This document shows positions 22,168 through 33,236 of a DNA stretch of 64,000 nt, in pieces. Under the pieces are notes generated by a model. That model was not told the DNA's origin, ran no database searches, and was given only the letters and a program-made list of their open reading frames with translations. The stretch covers positions 434,001 through 498,000 of the forward strand of contig OX596340.1 of NCBI GenBank assembly GCA_951394405.1, in the 5' to 3' direction. How positions within the stretch are numbered: position 1 is the stretch's first letter; each line of letters begins with the position of its first letter. The DNA is from Coprinellus micaceus (lineage: Eukaryota; Basidiomycota; Agaricomycetes; Agaricales; Psathyrellaceae). Both the position numbers and the translations under genes were made by a program.

Positions 22168-22207
22168 TTTCCGCGTGACCGCAACCACGGGCGCTTACGA
22201 GCGCTTA
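22168..22207 (-). promoter_or_regulatory. shared promoter motif, BTB-6
   Basis: The plus strand reads TTTCCGCGTGACCGC then GGGCGCTTA (22189-22197), followed at once by a second GCGCTTA (22201-22207). It is 298 bp upstream of the BTB-6 start. Confidence 0.55.
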
Positions 22208-22631
22208 CCCAAATTGCGCACTATACCCGCGAACCTCCGCGCGAACGGTTTGTGTGTGAAGGGAGGAAAGGGATTCCGATTCTCGACCCAAAAGCAATAG
22301 GTAGTATGGTATGTTCATGTGATATCTATGAGCTAGGACCTAGATAATGCGATATATCGAGGCAAGATGAGTCTAAGCAACGTGAATGTAGAGCGTTTAT
22401 GTCGTTATAGGTAATGATGTGCGTGAAGAACCAAGAAAACGTAAACTGTAGGACCGAATAGATGGTGTCGAATCGCGGGGATTGAGGAGGGGGGCGCTAC
22501 GTCCACCGAACTTCCTTACCCTCTCCACACCTCTCACTCACTCGCCCGACTCTGAGCACCACTCCCCCAACTCAACTCAATAATTCCCACCACCACCCGC
22601 CGCTCTCCTCTCTCACTTCTTCCCGCACGTC
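22208..22631. other. non-coding flank of the MFS remnant
   Basis: There is no gene. The part nearest the remnant (about 22500-22631) resembles, in reverse complement, the 3' flank of the intact MFS gene at 36381-36520 (shared TTGAGTTG and GAGTCGGG stretches). This shows that the duplication included downstream non-coding DNA. Confidence 0.5.
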
Positions 22632-23341
22632 CTATTTGAGGCTCGGCACCATAGCCGGATCCTCTCCCTCCTCCCCCTTCTCCTCGGCTCCTTCACTTGC
22701 CGTCCTCGCATTTACCGCACTATGCCCTACACCTTCAGCCGCAAGCAACGGCGCACCCGAGCCCGCCAGCGTAACGGTCGTCAAAGCCGGTAGGTTTCCC
22801 TTCGCGAGGCGGTGCGGGTGAGAGTCCGTCGCACTTATTTGACCCACTTGCGTCTGCACCGTGTCGTTCTTCTCCAACTGTTGAACGTTTGGTGCTGTCA
22901 AAGTGGATGAGGGTACTACTGCGAGTGTGGACGAAGGCGAATGATCCAGCGGCGCATCGTCCGCCCCGGTCATCAGGTTTAGAGCCCTTGAGCGTCTCCA
23001 CTCCCACCCCGCCCTCGTACGAGCCCAGCCGAGCCAGCCGTACCTTCCTAGGCCGGGTCCACGGACTCCGAGTAGGAGTAGCTGTATGTAAGGGATATGT
23101 TTGTTAGCACACATGGAATTGTCGTCCATTCTTTTTGTTGAGATGGCTTGGTGAGGAGGGAACGCGTACGTGCCTGGAACCCCATCAAGCCGAGATTTAG
23201 GTCGGCGTTGGTTAGGAAGCCGTAATTGAGGAAGAGATGCGTGCCTAGGGCCGTGCCTGTGACTTGACCGATGAAGATTCCCAATATCAGAATCGCGTTC
23301 AGCCGTGCCCTCGCTGCTGTTGAGATCCTGCCCAAAATCTA
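22632..23341 (-). pseudogene. 5'-truncated MFS transporter remnant
   Basis: This is a copy of only the last two exons of the MFS gene at 33237-36380. It begins at ISTAARARLNAILILGIFIGQVTGTALG and continues, after one intron (about 23170-23088), with LLLLGVRGPGLGRYGWLGWAR and a hydrophilic tail ending in PSLK at 22632. The last two predicted membrane segments are kept, but ten or more are missing and there is no start. The frame is still open, with diverged residues in the tail. Its broken 5' side abuts the BTB-7 block directly, which marks a duplication junction. Confidence 0.85.
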
Positions 23342-24043
23342 TTAGCCTTATTCTCCCCTCCCCCACTCTCCCGCTCAGCGTAGCAGCGGCTATAGCACAT
23401 TTTGAATAATGACTACCGGCACGCACCTATATATTGGAAGGTGGATCGTAAAACATCTAGGTCCAAAGTTTTGTTGTCCACACGACACTAGGCAGGGCTT
23501 GGCTAATTTCATCACTTCTAGTTCGCACCCCTCGCCGGGCCACTTGACGTAAAGTGCTAGCCCGTAGCTGAAAGAGAGGACCATGGTACTAACACTCCGC
23601 CTGTCGCACCGGAGGGATCGTAGCCATCGGGTACCTACTATCAGCTATCTCCGGTTCATTCAGTATGTCTTCGTGCACCATCGTTCTACAACTACGATGT
23701 TTGAGAACCGAGGATGAGGCTAGGTATATTTCACTCCAAGAACTACCCAAACCCGATCTCAATGCGGTATGGCCAGCAGCCATGAACCAGTTTACGGGCG
23801 CTCGAAGGCTGCGGCCTATCAATTTAAGCGCCCAACAACGCGACCGCACCGATGACGTATGTTTGAACACCGGAGGATGTACTGACTAATCGTCTGCAGG
23901 CTGACGTCCTCGTGTCGGGAGTCTTTCATTCTCAGCCTTCCACGCCTTCTATCGCCCTTTTGGTCGACTCCCCCTTTGTTCCACACTGGGACGCCCATTG
24001 CTCTCCAAACTTTGACCCCACAGAGCGAACCGACCCAACTAGT
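23342..24043 (+). other. BTB-7 upstream region, part of duplicated block
   Basis: This non-coding DNA is conserved in reverse complement near 39842-40239 and 40701-40960. It contains the promoter motif and the empty target site (TA at 23636-23637) of the MITE found only in the other copy. Confidence 0.6.
23825..23847 (+). promoter_or_regulatory. shared promoter motif, BTB-7
   Basis: TAAGCGCCC (23825-23833) followed by AACAACGCGACCGC, 211 bp upstream of the BTB-7 start. The orientation relative to the gene is the same as for the minus-strand paralogues. Confidence 0.6.
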
Positions 24044-25189
24044 ATGTCCAAGCGCCGCAGGACTGAGGATGACCTAGGGAAGGAAAGCACCCACGCCTCG
24101 TCGGTCGAACCGCCAGACAAATCGGAGAACCTCTGGTTCGAGGACGGGAGCATCGTCCTCCAAGCCGAGAACACTCAGTTCAAGGTTCATCGCTCCATCC
24201 TCGCTAAAAACTCCCCCATCTTCGCCGACCTATTCAAGATCCCCCACCCACCTAGCGAGCCCACTATCGATGGGTGCCCAGTAGTTCACCTTCAAGATAG
24301 CGCCGAGGACATCAAGCACGTCCTGCTCATTCTCTATGGTGACCGGTAAGTCGAACTGAAAGAACCACCTCGGATGATTTTGGTGGGCGCTAACACATGA
24401 GTGCATCGGGTGTCCAGGGAGTACGTGAGCGCCGGGAAGGTACCCCACTTCTTCGTGGTGGCGGCCATGATACGGCTTGGCAGGAAATACGAGATCGATT
24501 ACATGAAGGACGAAGCCTTAGCCCGCTTGAACCGCGAGTTCCCAACGACCCTAGAAGAGTTCGACGACGTTGACCGTACAGGGTGGACGCACTTCACTTT
24601 CCCAACCGGCACAGTCTACGACCGCGAGTGCAAGAAACTGTACGCCATGATTCGCTTCGCTTATGAATGTAACATAAGATCGATCCTGCCTTCGCTCTAC
24701 GTTGAACTAATGGGACCGGCGAGGGACCTGGTGAGAGCAAGAACAGTTCTAGTGATGCGTCGTCGCGTTCTCACGGACACTATCCAGGACAATGTTTTCT
24801 ACCTGTCAAATGAGCTCCCAATGCCCTACGACGCCCTCCGAAGCTTCATCTGCGGTCGGGACATCCTACTTTCCGTGCGAACACAGGAAACATACCAGTG
24901 GATTCGTGAGGTCGGAACTCTCCAGAGCTGCAAAAACCGGACGAAGTGCGGCAACACGTCACGGCGACTCGTGTTGCATGTATTGAACGATCCTGTGTAC
25001 CCCTCAAGCGTTTTCCATAAATGGGAGGCTTTCGAAGCTGGATTCGAGAGTGGCTCGATTGGCGAGCTCTGCGACCCTTGCCTTCAGTATGCCAAAGAAG
25101 CTCACCAGGACGCTAGGAAGGGCGTGTGGAGTGTGTTGCCGGTTTACTTCAAACTCCCTGAGTGGGGGGAGCTCAAGGATGAGATATAG
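24044..25189 (+). CDS. BTB/POZ domain protein (BTB-7)
   Basis: Exons 24044-24345, 24418-24730 and 24788-25189 join to 338 residues. It starts MSKRRRTEDD, then has EDGSIVLQAENTQFKVHRSIL, SPIFADLFKIPHP, AAMIRLGRKYEIDYMKDEAL and ECNIRSILPSLYVE. The C-terminal module has SCKNRTKC, LCDPC, a His and LPVYFKLPEWGELKDEI. The second intron (24731-24787) is 57 nt, in frame and stop-free. The gene converges on FunK1-a with only 56 bp between stop codons. BTB-8 (38696-39841) is a near-identical inverted copy. Differences include K/R and P/A changes in the KIPHPPSEPT segment. Confidence 0.88.
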
Positions 25190-25245
25190 AATGTATATTT
25201 GAGCGCTTACACCATACAAATATGATCACTGTGTATAACCCCCAG

Positions 25246-26968
25246 TCAACGACTCGGATCCGGGCTGGTACGCCCCACAGACGAATCGCTGCCATAGTCG
25301 ACCATCGTGACCTTGAAGACAGGATTCGACACTGGCATCCTGACAAGCTTCGGAACATCCCCCTCAAATTTCTGCGAGACAAGCCTCCAAAGCGCCACAT
25401 AGCCTCTCGAATACTCCGCTGGGTCTCTCCGGCTCTCCCCTCCTTGCGCGGTCCAAGTCGCGTAAGACTCCGCAAACCATCTCCTCGATCGCTCGAGGGG
25501 CTTACCAACGACGCGGGATACAGAGCGAGGCAACGCGTTAAGGCACCTGCCGAGCTGGCCAGGACTCTCGATGAAAGTCATCCGTGCCTCCGATGCGACG
25601 CCAAAGTGAGGGATGAACACCGTATAGGCGGCATTCCAGAATCCGAGACGACAGGTAATCGCCCAGACGGCTATCCACCACAAGGATTCCAAGTCGTGGG
25701 CGAAGCTGTGCTGGACAAGGTCACTTTGTGTAGGTTCTTCAGGGTCAGATCCCTCTGAACAGCCGCCCTCTTCCTCGTCAGAGCTGGATGATGATTCTGA
25801 GGTTTCGCCCATCCTCCGTGGCTTTCTGGTATTGGAAATGTGTTCCATGTACCGCCCATAACCCACCTCGACGGGCAAGAAGTATGGATTTCCCTGTCGA
25901 AAACATACTTCAGAATCTACAATGCACATTACCCAAGGTGACCACTCACAATCTTGGAATCGTGCAATGTCAACTCAGTTTCCAAAGGAAATTTCTTCAT
26001 AAATTCCAAGTCTCGCAGCTTCCCATATAGAGCTCCCCGGACATCCTTCCAGAGCAACATATTTCCGGAACTTACGTCGCGATGAACCCAACCAGCGCCA
26101 AATAACAATACGAGGGCTACGAAGCGGTCAGAACGAGTCGATACCCAAGAAGTGATACGACACACCCATCGAGCACTCATTGAGCCCAGTGAAGACGTCT
26201 TGCAGAGAGGTAACCCCCTCATTATCGAGGTCCCTGCAAACATCGTCGTATACCAGGAAGTACCGCCGTTTCGCGCGCGCCCGAGGTGAGGCCGGTGAGG
26301 GATCGCAATCACTCCTTGCGTCATGAACAGAAAGGGCCACGGCGGTGGTCGGTGGAGGCCGTACCGCGCGGGAAGGGCTTGAAGCCGAAATATGCGCAGT
26401 AGGGACATCCTTGTGTCGACCGCCTAGAGAATCACAACCAAGCGTCAAGGAACATATTTTGTTTCCCTTCCTCCTTACCCCACTACTCCCCCCCTCGCCG
26501 TCCTGTTCTGGAATAGCAGCGAGGCCAGTTCCAAAGCTCCCTTCCAAAGCTGCGTTCCAGAGCGTAGTGCTCGAATCCCGAGGTGTGCTGCCGTCCTCTC
26601 CGGGATCCTCATCCAGGGGCAAGGCAGCGTCACCCTGGGTAATCGCGTTCGGCACAAGGGCCATGCCTGTAGTGGTAGCACCCGGCGAGTGTAAATACGC
26701 TTCCAAGCCACCGCCTCCATCGCCAAGGTCAACCCGCGAGAGTACGCCGACCGTTTCCCCCAAGTCTTCCAGCGCCATCGAGCCGCCTCCCGCTTCCAAT
26801 TCGGGCAAAGGCACCGCAATTACTATATTCATCACCTCCAGGTAAGGGGGTTTCAACAACAGCCCCCTCTAGGTCGACGAGAGTCTGCTCTAGAGGCTCT
26901 TTGATCCAGGTATCGACTCCGTCGTCGGTGGGCTCGAAAGGCGCGTAGGCGGTAAATGCACGGGTCAT
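25246..26968 (-). CDS. FunK1-like kinase, catalytic lobe only (FunK1-a)
   Basis: It starts MTRAFTAYAPFEPTDDG at 26968, resembling the N-terminus of the complete FunK1-c. A Gly/Pro-rich stretch without the ATP-binding lobe follows, then RAKRRYFLVYDDVCRDLD, the catalytic GWVHRDVSSGNMLLW, GKLRDLEFMKKF (in place of DFG) and GNPYFLPVEVGYG. The C-terminal lobe DLESLWWIAVWAITCRLG runs to a stop at 25246. FunK1 is a protein-kinase family expanded in mushroom-forming fungi. The HRD and Asn residues are present, but lack of the nucleotide-binding lobe argues against normal kinase activity. At least four exons. The promoter motif lies near 27205. Confidence 0.72.
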
Positions 26969-27204
26969 TTCCTTCCAGGACTGGACAAGAACAGTGTCGC
27001 GTGTGCGTGTCTAGCCTAGCAGAGCAAGCGTCTCCAAAGAACAACAGAGCAGTACGTGGAACGGAGTGTCAAACAATTCGTTGACCAGCGGAGATGATGA
27101 TGGGAGGAGGAAACGAAGGGGGAAGCTGTACTCGTTTTGGGCATGGAAGCCAGGGAGTCGTACGCCAGGTTAGGGTTCCCCGCCGGCGGTCCGTCCCAAC
27201 CGGC

Positions 27205-27213
27205 AGGCGCTTA
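27205..27213 (-). promoter_or_regulatory. shared promoter motif, FunK1-a
   Basis: The plus strand AGGCGCTTA (one mismatch to GGGCGCTTA) is 237 bp upstream of the FunK1-a start, preceded by a GC-rich CCGGCGGTCCG stretch. FunK1-b has the exact motif at the equivalent place. Confidence 0.5.
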
Positions 27214-27655
27214 TCACCAAAACTGGCATTTCCCTTCGTAGGGCCAAGATGAAGTTGGGCGTGAGCAAGTAGGTGAGATAGTGAGATAACCTTCGAGGAG
27301 CGTGCAGTGGTATACCTTGAGGGCTATGCCTACATCCACCCTGGAGCTCAACCAAGATTCTGGTCCAAGAACACCCCAGGCTACGCTTGTCTAAGGCGCC
27401 TCTCACCGTATCAACTCTTTCCACAAACCTCTACCCAACACCCTTACTCCTATCCTTACTGAACGCAAACACATACCGATTCTCAAATCATTCATACAGC
27501 CGTCGAGTCACGTACAATACAACACTTCCCCCCTCTCTCTCACCCTCCCCCTCTCTGCCTCACCCTCACCCCCACCCACCCTCAAAAAAACCGTTTAAAA
27601 AACTCCTCTCCCCCTCCCATCCCCTTCCCCTCACCCAAACCCCCTCCCAAAACCC
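27214..27655. other. intergenic, edge of the duplicated block
   Basis: Similarity to the inverted copy at about 36895 ends near 27215. The rest is a C/T-rich 3' flank of the ubiquilin gene. I see no gene or element. Confidence 0.4.
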
Positions 27656-30160
27656 TCAAACACCCCCACCCCCCAAAATATACTCAATCGCCGCATGCAC
27701 ATTCCCCCCCGTCGCCAACAGCGCCCTCACATTCTGCGCCGCATTCGTGAATCCCATATCCTGCAGCTGCTGCAACTGCGTCTGGAACCTTTCCTCGGGG
27801 GGTTGGGTCGGGGCCGCGGGTGTGCCGGCTGTCGCTGGGGGTGCGCCTGTGAAGTGGGTGTGTGGGTGTTAACGAGCCGTCAAGGGGAGGCGGGGTGAGA
27901 AAGAGGGAGGGGAGGCGGGGTGAGAAAGAGGGAGGAGCGCAAAGGGTAGGGTAGAGGAGCGCGAGCTGGGGAGAGCGAAAGAAAGAAAGCGGAGACACTC
28001 ACCAAACCCACCCCCATACGGCATCCCACCACCACCCGCCATATACTGCTGCATCATCGCAGGGTTAAACCACGGGTTCGCAGCCCAGGGATTCGCCGCT
28101 CCTTGTACCCCCGCTGCTGGCGCTCCAGGGGCTCCCGCTGCCGGCGCTGCTGCACCTAATCACACAAAGTCAATGTCAATTAGCATCTGTCTCCCTGAGC
28201 GAGGGGGGAATGGGCGAAGGGGGAATGGGCGAGGGGGAAAAGGGCGGAAGGGGATTTACCAGGAGTAGCAGCAGGTTGCCCAGGCACACCAGGCGCCGGG
28301 AACGCCGCAGCAGGCGGTGCACCCCACATCCCATTCATCATCGGGTTCGCGCCCGGCGCGCCTCCTCCGCCGAAGGCGTTCGCCATTTGGAGCATGGAGC
28401 GGAAGGAGTCTGGGTTGGAGCTGTGTGGAGAGGGTGGGTTAGTGGGGTTGTTTGGTTTGGATAGGGGAAGGGAGGGAAAGAGGAGGGAAGGGGGGAGGAG
28501 GGAGGCGGGAGAATGAGGGGAGGGGGAGAGGGAGAGGGGAGGGAGAGGGAGGCGGAGGCGGGAGGAGGGAGGGAGAAAGGGGAGGGGGAGAGGGAGAGGA
28601 GGGATGGAGCGGAGGGAGGGGGAGAAGGGAAAGAAGAGGGAAGAAGAAAAGAAGGAAAGACGTACACCATATTCCTAAACGCCTCGCTATTCACCGTCTC
28701 CCTCACCTGCGGCGCCATACCCGCAAGTTGCGGGTTCATCGCGATCATCTGTTCCGTTTTATGTTGTCGTTAGCGTTCTATCCTTTTCTTTCATTCTTTC
28801 ATTCTTCCATCGCCTCTTCCCAGTTCTTCTCCTGCGTCCCACTCTCTGCATCTCCTCCCTCTTGGGAGCAGGTGACGAGAGGAACATAACAGAACTAGGC
28901 CAAAACGAACGATAAAGAACGAAACGAACACACACCTGCTCAACAACCTGCGGGTCACTCATCATCCTCCCCATCTGCTCCAAGAACGCCGGGTCCTGCA
29001 TCATCGTCTGCATAAAGTTTGGGTCCGTCGGGTTGATACCTATCCCACCTCGTCAGTTCTCGTCGCCCTTACACTGGTCGGCATCGTGTGAAGAGAGTGG
29101 GAGACGGGTGGGTGGACAGAACGCAACTAACCCCCACCCCAACCCAAACCACCCAAACCACTCAAACCACTCAAACCAAACCACTCAAAAAACCACGCCA
29201 ACCCACTCACCTGGCATCCCCATAGCCGCAAACGGATTAAACCCCCCACTCGTCGCCTGCGCGCCGCTATTCAGCCCCGCCAGCCCCGGGTGCCCAAACA
29301 CCTGGCTCGAGTTCAGCTGCGTGAGCGGGTCCGCGGGGTTCTGCCCCGCCGTGATGTTCGTGGGGAGTTGCTGCGAGGAGGGGCCGGTGGACGAGGAGGA
29401 GGAAGAGCCGGAGGGCTTTATGGCGCCTTTGACCATGTGGACTGTATGCCTATAATATATCTCTCGTCAGCTTTTGCTTTTTGCCTTCGCCCGTACGCCC
29501 AGCCTGGCATCTCGATCCACCCCATGCAGTTAAACAAAAACCGCACTTACCCAGCCTGAATCTTATACACCTCCAACCTATCATCATCCTTCAACACCCG
29601 CCCGCTGTATATGAGGCGCTGGCGGGCGGCCTCGACGTCGGACTTGGCGGCGATGGCGGCTTTGAGCTCGGAGACGGAGGAGGTGGTGGAGATGCTGATT
29701 TGGAGTTTGAGTTCGGAGGGGCCTTTGTGGCGGGAGGGGTGGTGGGGGTGGGTGTAGGGTGTTGGGGGTGTTGGGTTGTTGGGGAGTGGTGAGGAAGAGG
29801 GAGAGGGAGGAGAGGGAGGAGGGGAAGGCGGTAAGCGCCAAGGACAGGGGCGTCCGCAGCGGCGGGCCAATGTCAGAGACGATTAGATAGCGAGGGTGTC
29901 GTCCATCGAGCGGTCGATGCGGTGGCGTTCAGGTGCGCAGCGCACGAGCAGCAGTGGTAAGACGAAGGAGGCGACGACGACGACGGCGTTATGTGTGGCG
30001 TTCGTCGATCAGGGGTGCAGGGTCCACGATAAGATGCGGGGGTTGCGTTACGCAGAGCAAGAGAGAAGAGCGTCAGCGATGCATAAGCTGAACGGAGAGG
30101 AAGGAACTTACCCTTGACGTTAATCTGAATCTCAGGTCCCTGCGCTTCGTCGTCTGCCAT
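27656..30160 (-). CDS. dsk2: ubiquilin / Dsk2-type ubiquitin shuttle
   Basis: Start [17 protein letters not shown] at 30160. An N-terminal ubiquitin-like domain continues as [20 protein letters not shown] and [21 protein letters not shown] Ser-rich linker leads to STI1-type segments ([29 protein letters not shown]). A Gly/Pro/Ala-rich middle follows, then a C-terminal UBA domain ([37 protein letters not shown]) ending at 27656. Dsk2/ubiquilins bind ubiquitinated clients through UBA and the proteasome through Ubl, so this is a cytosolic and nuclear quality-control factor. About eight exons. Introns are long for a fungus and strongly pyrimidine-rich on the coding strand. Confidence 0.92.
28450..28665 (+). 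repeat. polypurine tract in a dsk2 intron
   Basis: About 215 bp of nearly pure G and A on the plus strand (GGGAGAGGGAGAGG-type units). On the coding strand it is a C/T-rich intron. Similar shorter tracts lie at 27890-27960 and 28200-28260. Confidence 0.85.
29128..29192 (+). repeat. degenerate CAAACCACT repeat in a dsk2 intron
   Basis: Several tandem degenerate copies of CAAACCACT / CCCAAACC. It is intronic, low-complexity and of no known role. Confidence 0.7.
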
Positions 30161-30704
30161 CTTGCTTCTCTATATCTTCTCTTCAGTCACCCAATTTCTC
30201 TTTGCCTCCTCAGGCCTCAGATATAAGGAGATACGGACGAGTGGTGCACTATTTCAAAGGGTCGAAAAGAGAAGGACTTGGACAAGGAGGAAGGGATGTG
30301 GAGAGATGCGGTGCAAAGACAACAAGAGAAAGCAAAGAAAGAGAGAGAGAGCGCTAATTGATCAGTAATCTCGCCGGCGCATGTGGTGACGACGGATGTT
30401 TGGGTGTGTTTGGATTTGCCGGTTATCCAGGCGCTTCGATGACCTTCGGTCGTTTGATGCGCCTTCTCGCTTGCGGCGGGATGAGGCGCCTCTCGCGTTG
30501 GAGATTGGAATAGACATGTAAAATATACGTTTATTACCGCGTATCTCTCTTACGGCGAGGTATACCCTGCCTCCCCTACTCTTTTCCCTTGGCTCATCCT
30601 ATCCAAGTTCCGCCAGTCTCCTTCCTTCCTTCCCTTCTTCCTTCCGCCGGTCCCTCTCTGTCTTAGCGAATCGCTCGCAGCAACGACGCGGTACTGGACC
30701 GTGC
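30161..30704. other. intergenic between ETF beta and dsk2
   Basis: This holds the dsk2 promoter and the ETF beta 3' flank. It is A/G-rich near 30270-30350 and has no plausible gene. Confidence 0.5.
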
Positions 30705-32263
30705 TTAAACAGCCGTAATCCCCGCCTCCTTCAACCTCGCAACGAGCTCCTCGACACTATCGACCTTCCCGCCTCCAACCCTCTTCGGGGGCTCCGTGAT
30801 CTATTACACCATTCCGTACAATCGTCAGCATCGTATCCTCCTTCTTTTCTCTTTCATCTTCATCCGAAAGAAGAAACGGAGAAAAGGACCTCAAAAACGC
30901 ACCTTAACAACCTCCAACTGCGGCGTAAAGTCCACCCCGAGGTCCGCAGCCGTGAGCTTCTCGACGGGCTTCTTCTTGGCTTTCATGATGTTCGGGAGGG
31001 AGGCGTAGCGCGGTTCGTTGAGGCTGTGGGGAGGAGGGTGTTAGTGAGCGTGCAGGGGGTGGGCAGGGTCAGGGAGGATGGGGGAGGTGGGGACACCCAA
31101 GAGGGATCGGAAGGCAAAAGGATCGGAAAGTGTGGGAGGAGGCAACGATAGATAAAAAGGTCAAAAACTAGAAAGAAAGCTAGAAAGTTAGCTAAACCAA
31201 CAAGCAAAAACACTCACCGCAAATCCGTCGTAATAACAACCGGCAGTTTACACCTAACCTCCATCGCCCCCCCATCAATCTCCCTCGTCACCTTCACCTC
31301 CCCCCTCTCCTCATCCACCTCCACTTTACTCGCATACGTCGCCTGGCTCCACCTAGCGCGGGTATCGTCGGGGTGTCGAGGGTGTTTGGATGGGCAGGGA
31401 CGGTAGGGGGCGAGGGCGAGGGCGAGGGCGAAGGACGGACGGGTGGTAAAGAACGAGAGAGCGTATGGGGAGAGGGCGTAAGAGGAAGAGGGGGGACAGA
31501 GAGTAAGAAAGCGGAGAGAAAGTCAGCAAATAAACTAGCTAAGAACGATCAAAACCTCCACCCACCCAAGCAACCCAGCCAACATCTGCCCCGTAACCCC
31601 ACTATCATCATCAATCGCCTGCTTCCCCAATATCACACAATCCACCCTCTCCTTCTCCCCCCTCCCCTCATTTCTCTTTCCTATCCACGCCCTAATCGCC
31701 TTCGCAACCCCCAACGGCTCCGGCATCTCCTCCTTCTCCCCTATCACCACATGCACGCCGCTGTCCGCGCCGACGGCGAGCGCGGTGCGGAGGACGTCGA
31801 GGGCCTTGGGGGGCCCGATGGTGAGGGCGGTGATGGAGGACACGGAGGAGGGGGTGCGGGCGCGGGAGCGGATGAGCAGGGATTCTTCGACGGCTAGAAA
31901 GGGGGCGGGGGTTAGTTTGGGTGGGGAAGGGGAAGAGGGAAGGAAGGAGACGTACCGATTTCGTCGAACGGATTCTACGCGCATAGTTCACAACCGGTTA
32001 GCACAAGTCCATCGATCCGGGTCCATACACTCTCCCTCTCCCAACATAGCCACCCTCTCTTGCATTGTCTGGACACATACAGGCCCCACCAAAAACCGAC
32101 ACCAAAAACCGACAGAAACAAAGTCCAAGCCACGCACCATCGAATGCTTAACGTTCGTATCGACGCCCGTCTGCGCCGGGTTGACGCGGATCTTGACGCT
32201 GTAGTCCACCGCGCGTTTGACGGGGACGAGGATGTTGAGGAGGCGCCGGGGGGAGGGGCGCAT
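30705..32263 (-). CDS. ETFB: electron transfer flavoprotein subunit beta
   Basis: Start [20 protein letters not shown] at 32263, then [103 protein letters not shown] and [19 protein letters not shown]. It ends in LKEAGITAV at 30705. ETF beta pairs with ETF alpha in the mitochondrial matrix to carry electrons from acyl-CoA dehydrogenases to ETF-ubiquinone oxidoreductase. The TGQ and [17 protein letters not shown] signatures are diagnostic. About six exons separated by long C/T-rich introns. The N-terminus is short and basic, as is usual for this subunit. Confidence 0.93.
31409..31432 (+). repeat. GGGCGA hexanucleotide repeat in an ETFB intron
   Basis: About four tandem GGGCGA units within a G/A-rich stretch. 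Confidence 0.75.
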
Positions 32264-33236
32264 CGTTGTTGCTTTCTGGGGTTGGTTTCAGTGGGAGAGG
32301 GGAAAGGGGAAAGGGGAGATGGGTGGGGTGGGGTGAAGAGAGGGTGAGGGGCGGGGGTGGAGAAGGCGAGTCCAGACGGAGAGTAAAAGTGAGCGAAGTG
32401 GGTACTAGAGTGTAACGAAGAACACACGTACCTCTCGCGCGGCTGTGTAAACTTCGTCTGGATCCTCAACCCAATGGACTCTAGTCTTCTAACCGACACT
32501 CAAGGCAAAGACCTGGCAAAGTCGAAAAGCAAACGCCAAGTCGAAGCTCCGATTCCGAACGGTGACGCGCTTGGAAAGGATTCCGAATCCGAAGAGCGAA
32601 AGGAGGCAATTCACATGATTGATCCCCAGAAATCGATAGTTCGTTCGATCGGGTAAGTGGGGCCCCTATCTTCTTCCCTTCATTCCTCCCTACGAGGGCT
32701 ATGTACGAGGGGACTGCGAATTCGGTGCGAGGGTTGTAAGAATTGCGGGGTCGGTTGGTTGGGTTTATATGGACGGAGCGGGTAGACGTGGATCGACGCC
32801 TTCAACATTCGGCAATTGGAATCGTAGGACCCTCGATAAAGCAACACGATTGACGATCCTTCCCCATCCCCATCCCGGTTCCCTTTCCCCAGAGCCATGA
32901 CCAAGCCCCAAGCCCCAAGCCCAGGAGACCCGTCTATTTTCTACCCGTACACTCGCACGCACGCACGCACGCGTAGATATCGACGGTCCTCCACCTGGTC
33001 GAGTTACGAATCGAAGATGCCACGGGATAACTTGGGTAGACGCGGACGAGTTGCATGCCAGCCTCCTCCGTCCTCTCTCTCTCTCTCTCTCTCTCTCTCC
33101 TTCGCTTCATCTCTACGTGTCACCCGCCCTCTCCTCTCCTTCCCCTCCTTCCCCTCCTCCTCCTCCTTCCTACTTCCTACTACACCCCACCCGATCGAGA
33201 GATCGAGTGCTGACTCGGAGCCTATTTTGACCACCC
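32264..33236. other. divergent promoter region with microsatellites
   Basis: This lies between the divergently transcribed ETF beta and MFS genes. A plus-strand open frame from 32474 (MDSSLLTDTQGKD) ends at a good GTAAGT donor (32653), but no matching downstream exon was found. It contains an ACGC repeat (about 32956-32972) and a CT repeat (33072-33099). Confidence 0.4.
33072..33099 (+). repeat. (CT)n microsatellite
   Basis: About 14 CT units in the MFS promoter region, 140 bp before the start codon. Such tracts are common just upstream of fungal transcription starts. Confidence 0.85.

Noticed and set aside
24384..24392. GGGCGCTAA inside intron 1 of BTB-7 (and its mirror in BTB-8)
   Set aside because: It is one base off the promoter motif and intragenic. 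It is present in both only because they are duplicates, so it does not count as independent evidence.
25203..25209. GCGCTTA between BTB-7 and FunK1-a
   Set aside because: It lies between convergent 3' ends and is not conserved in the inverted copy (about 38670-38680), so it is likely chance.
28440..28890. Plus-strand frames rich in Gly/Arg/Glu
   Set aside because: They are translations of a polypurine intron tract on the strand opposite dsk2, not genes.
32474..32660. Possible first exon of an extra gene upstream of the MFS permease
   Set aside because: It has a good donor, but no downstream exon in phase was found and the MFS gene has its own ATG and N-terminus.
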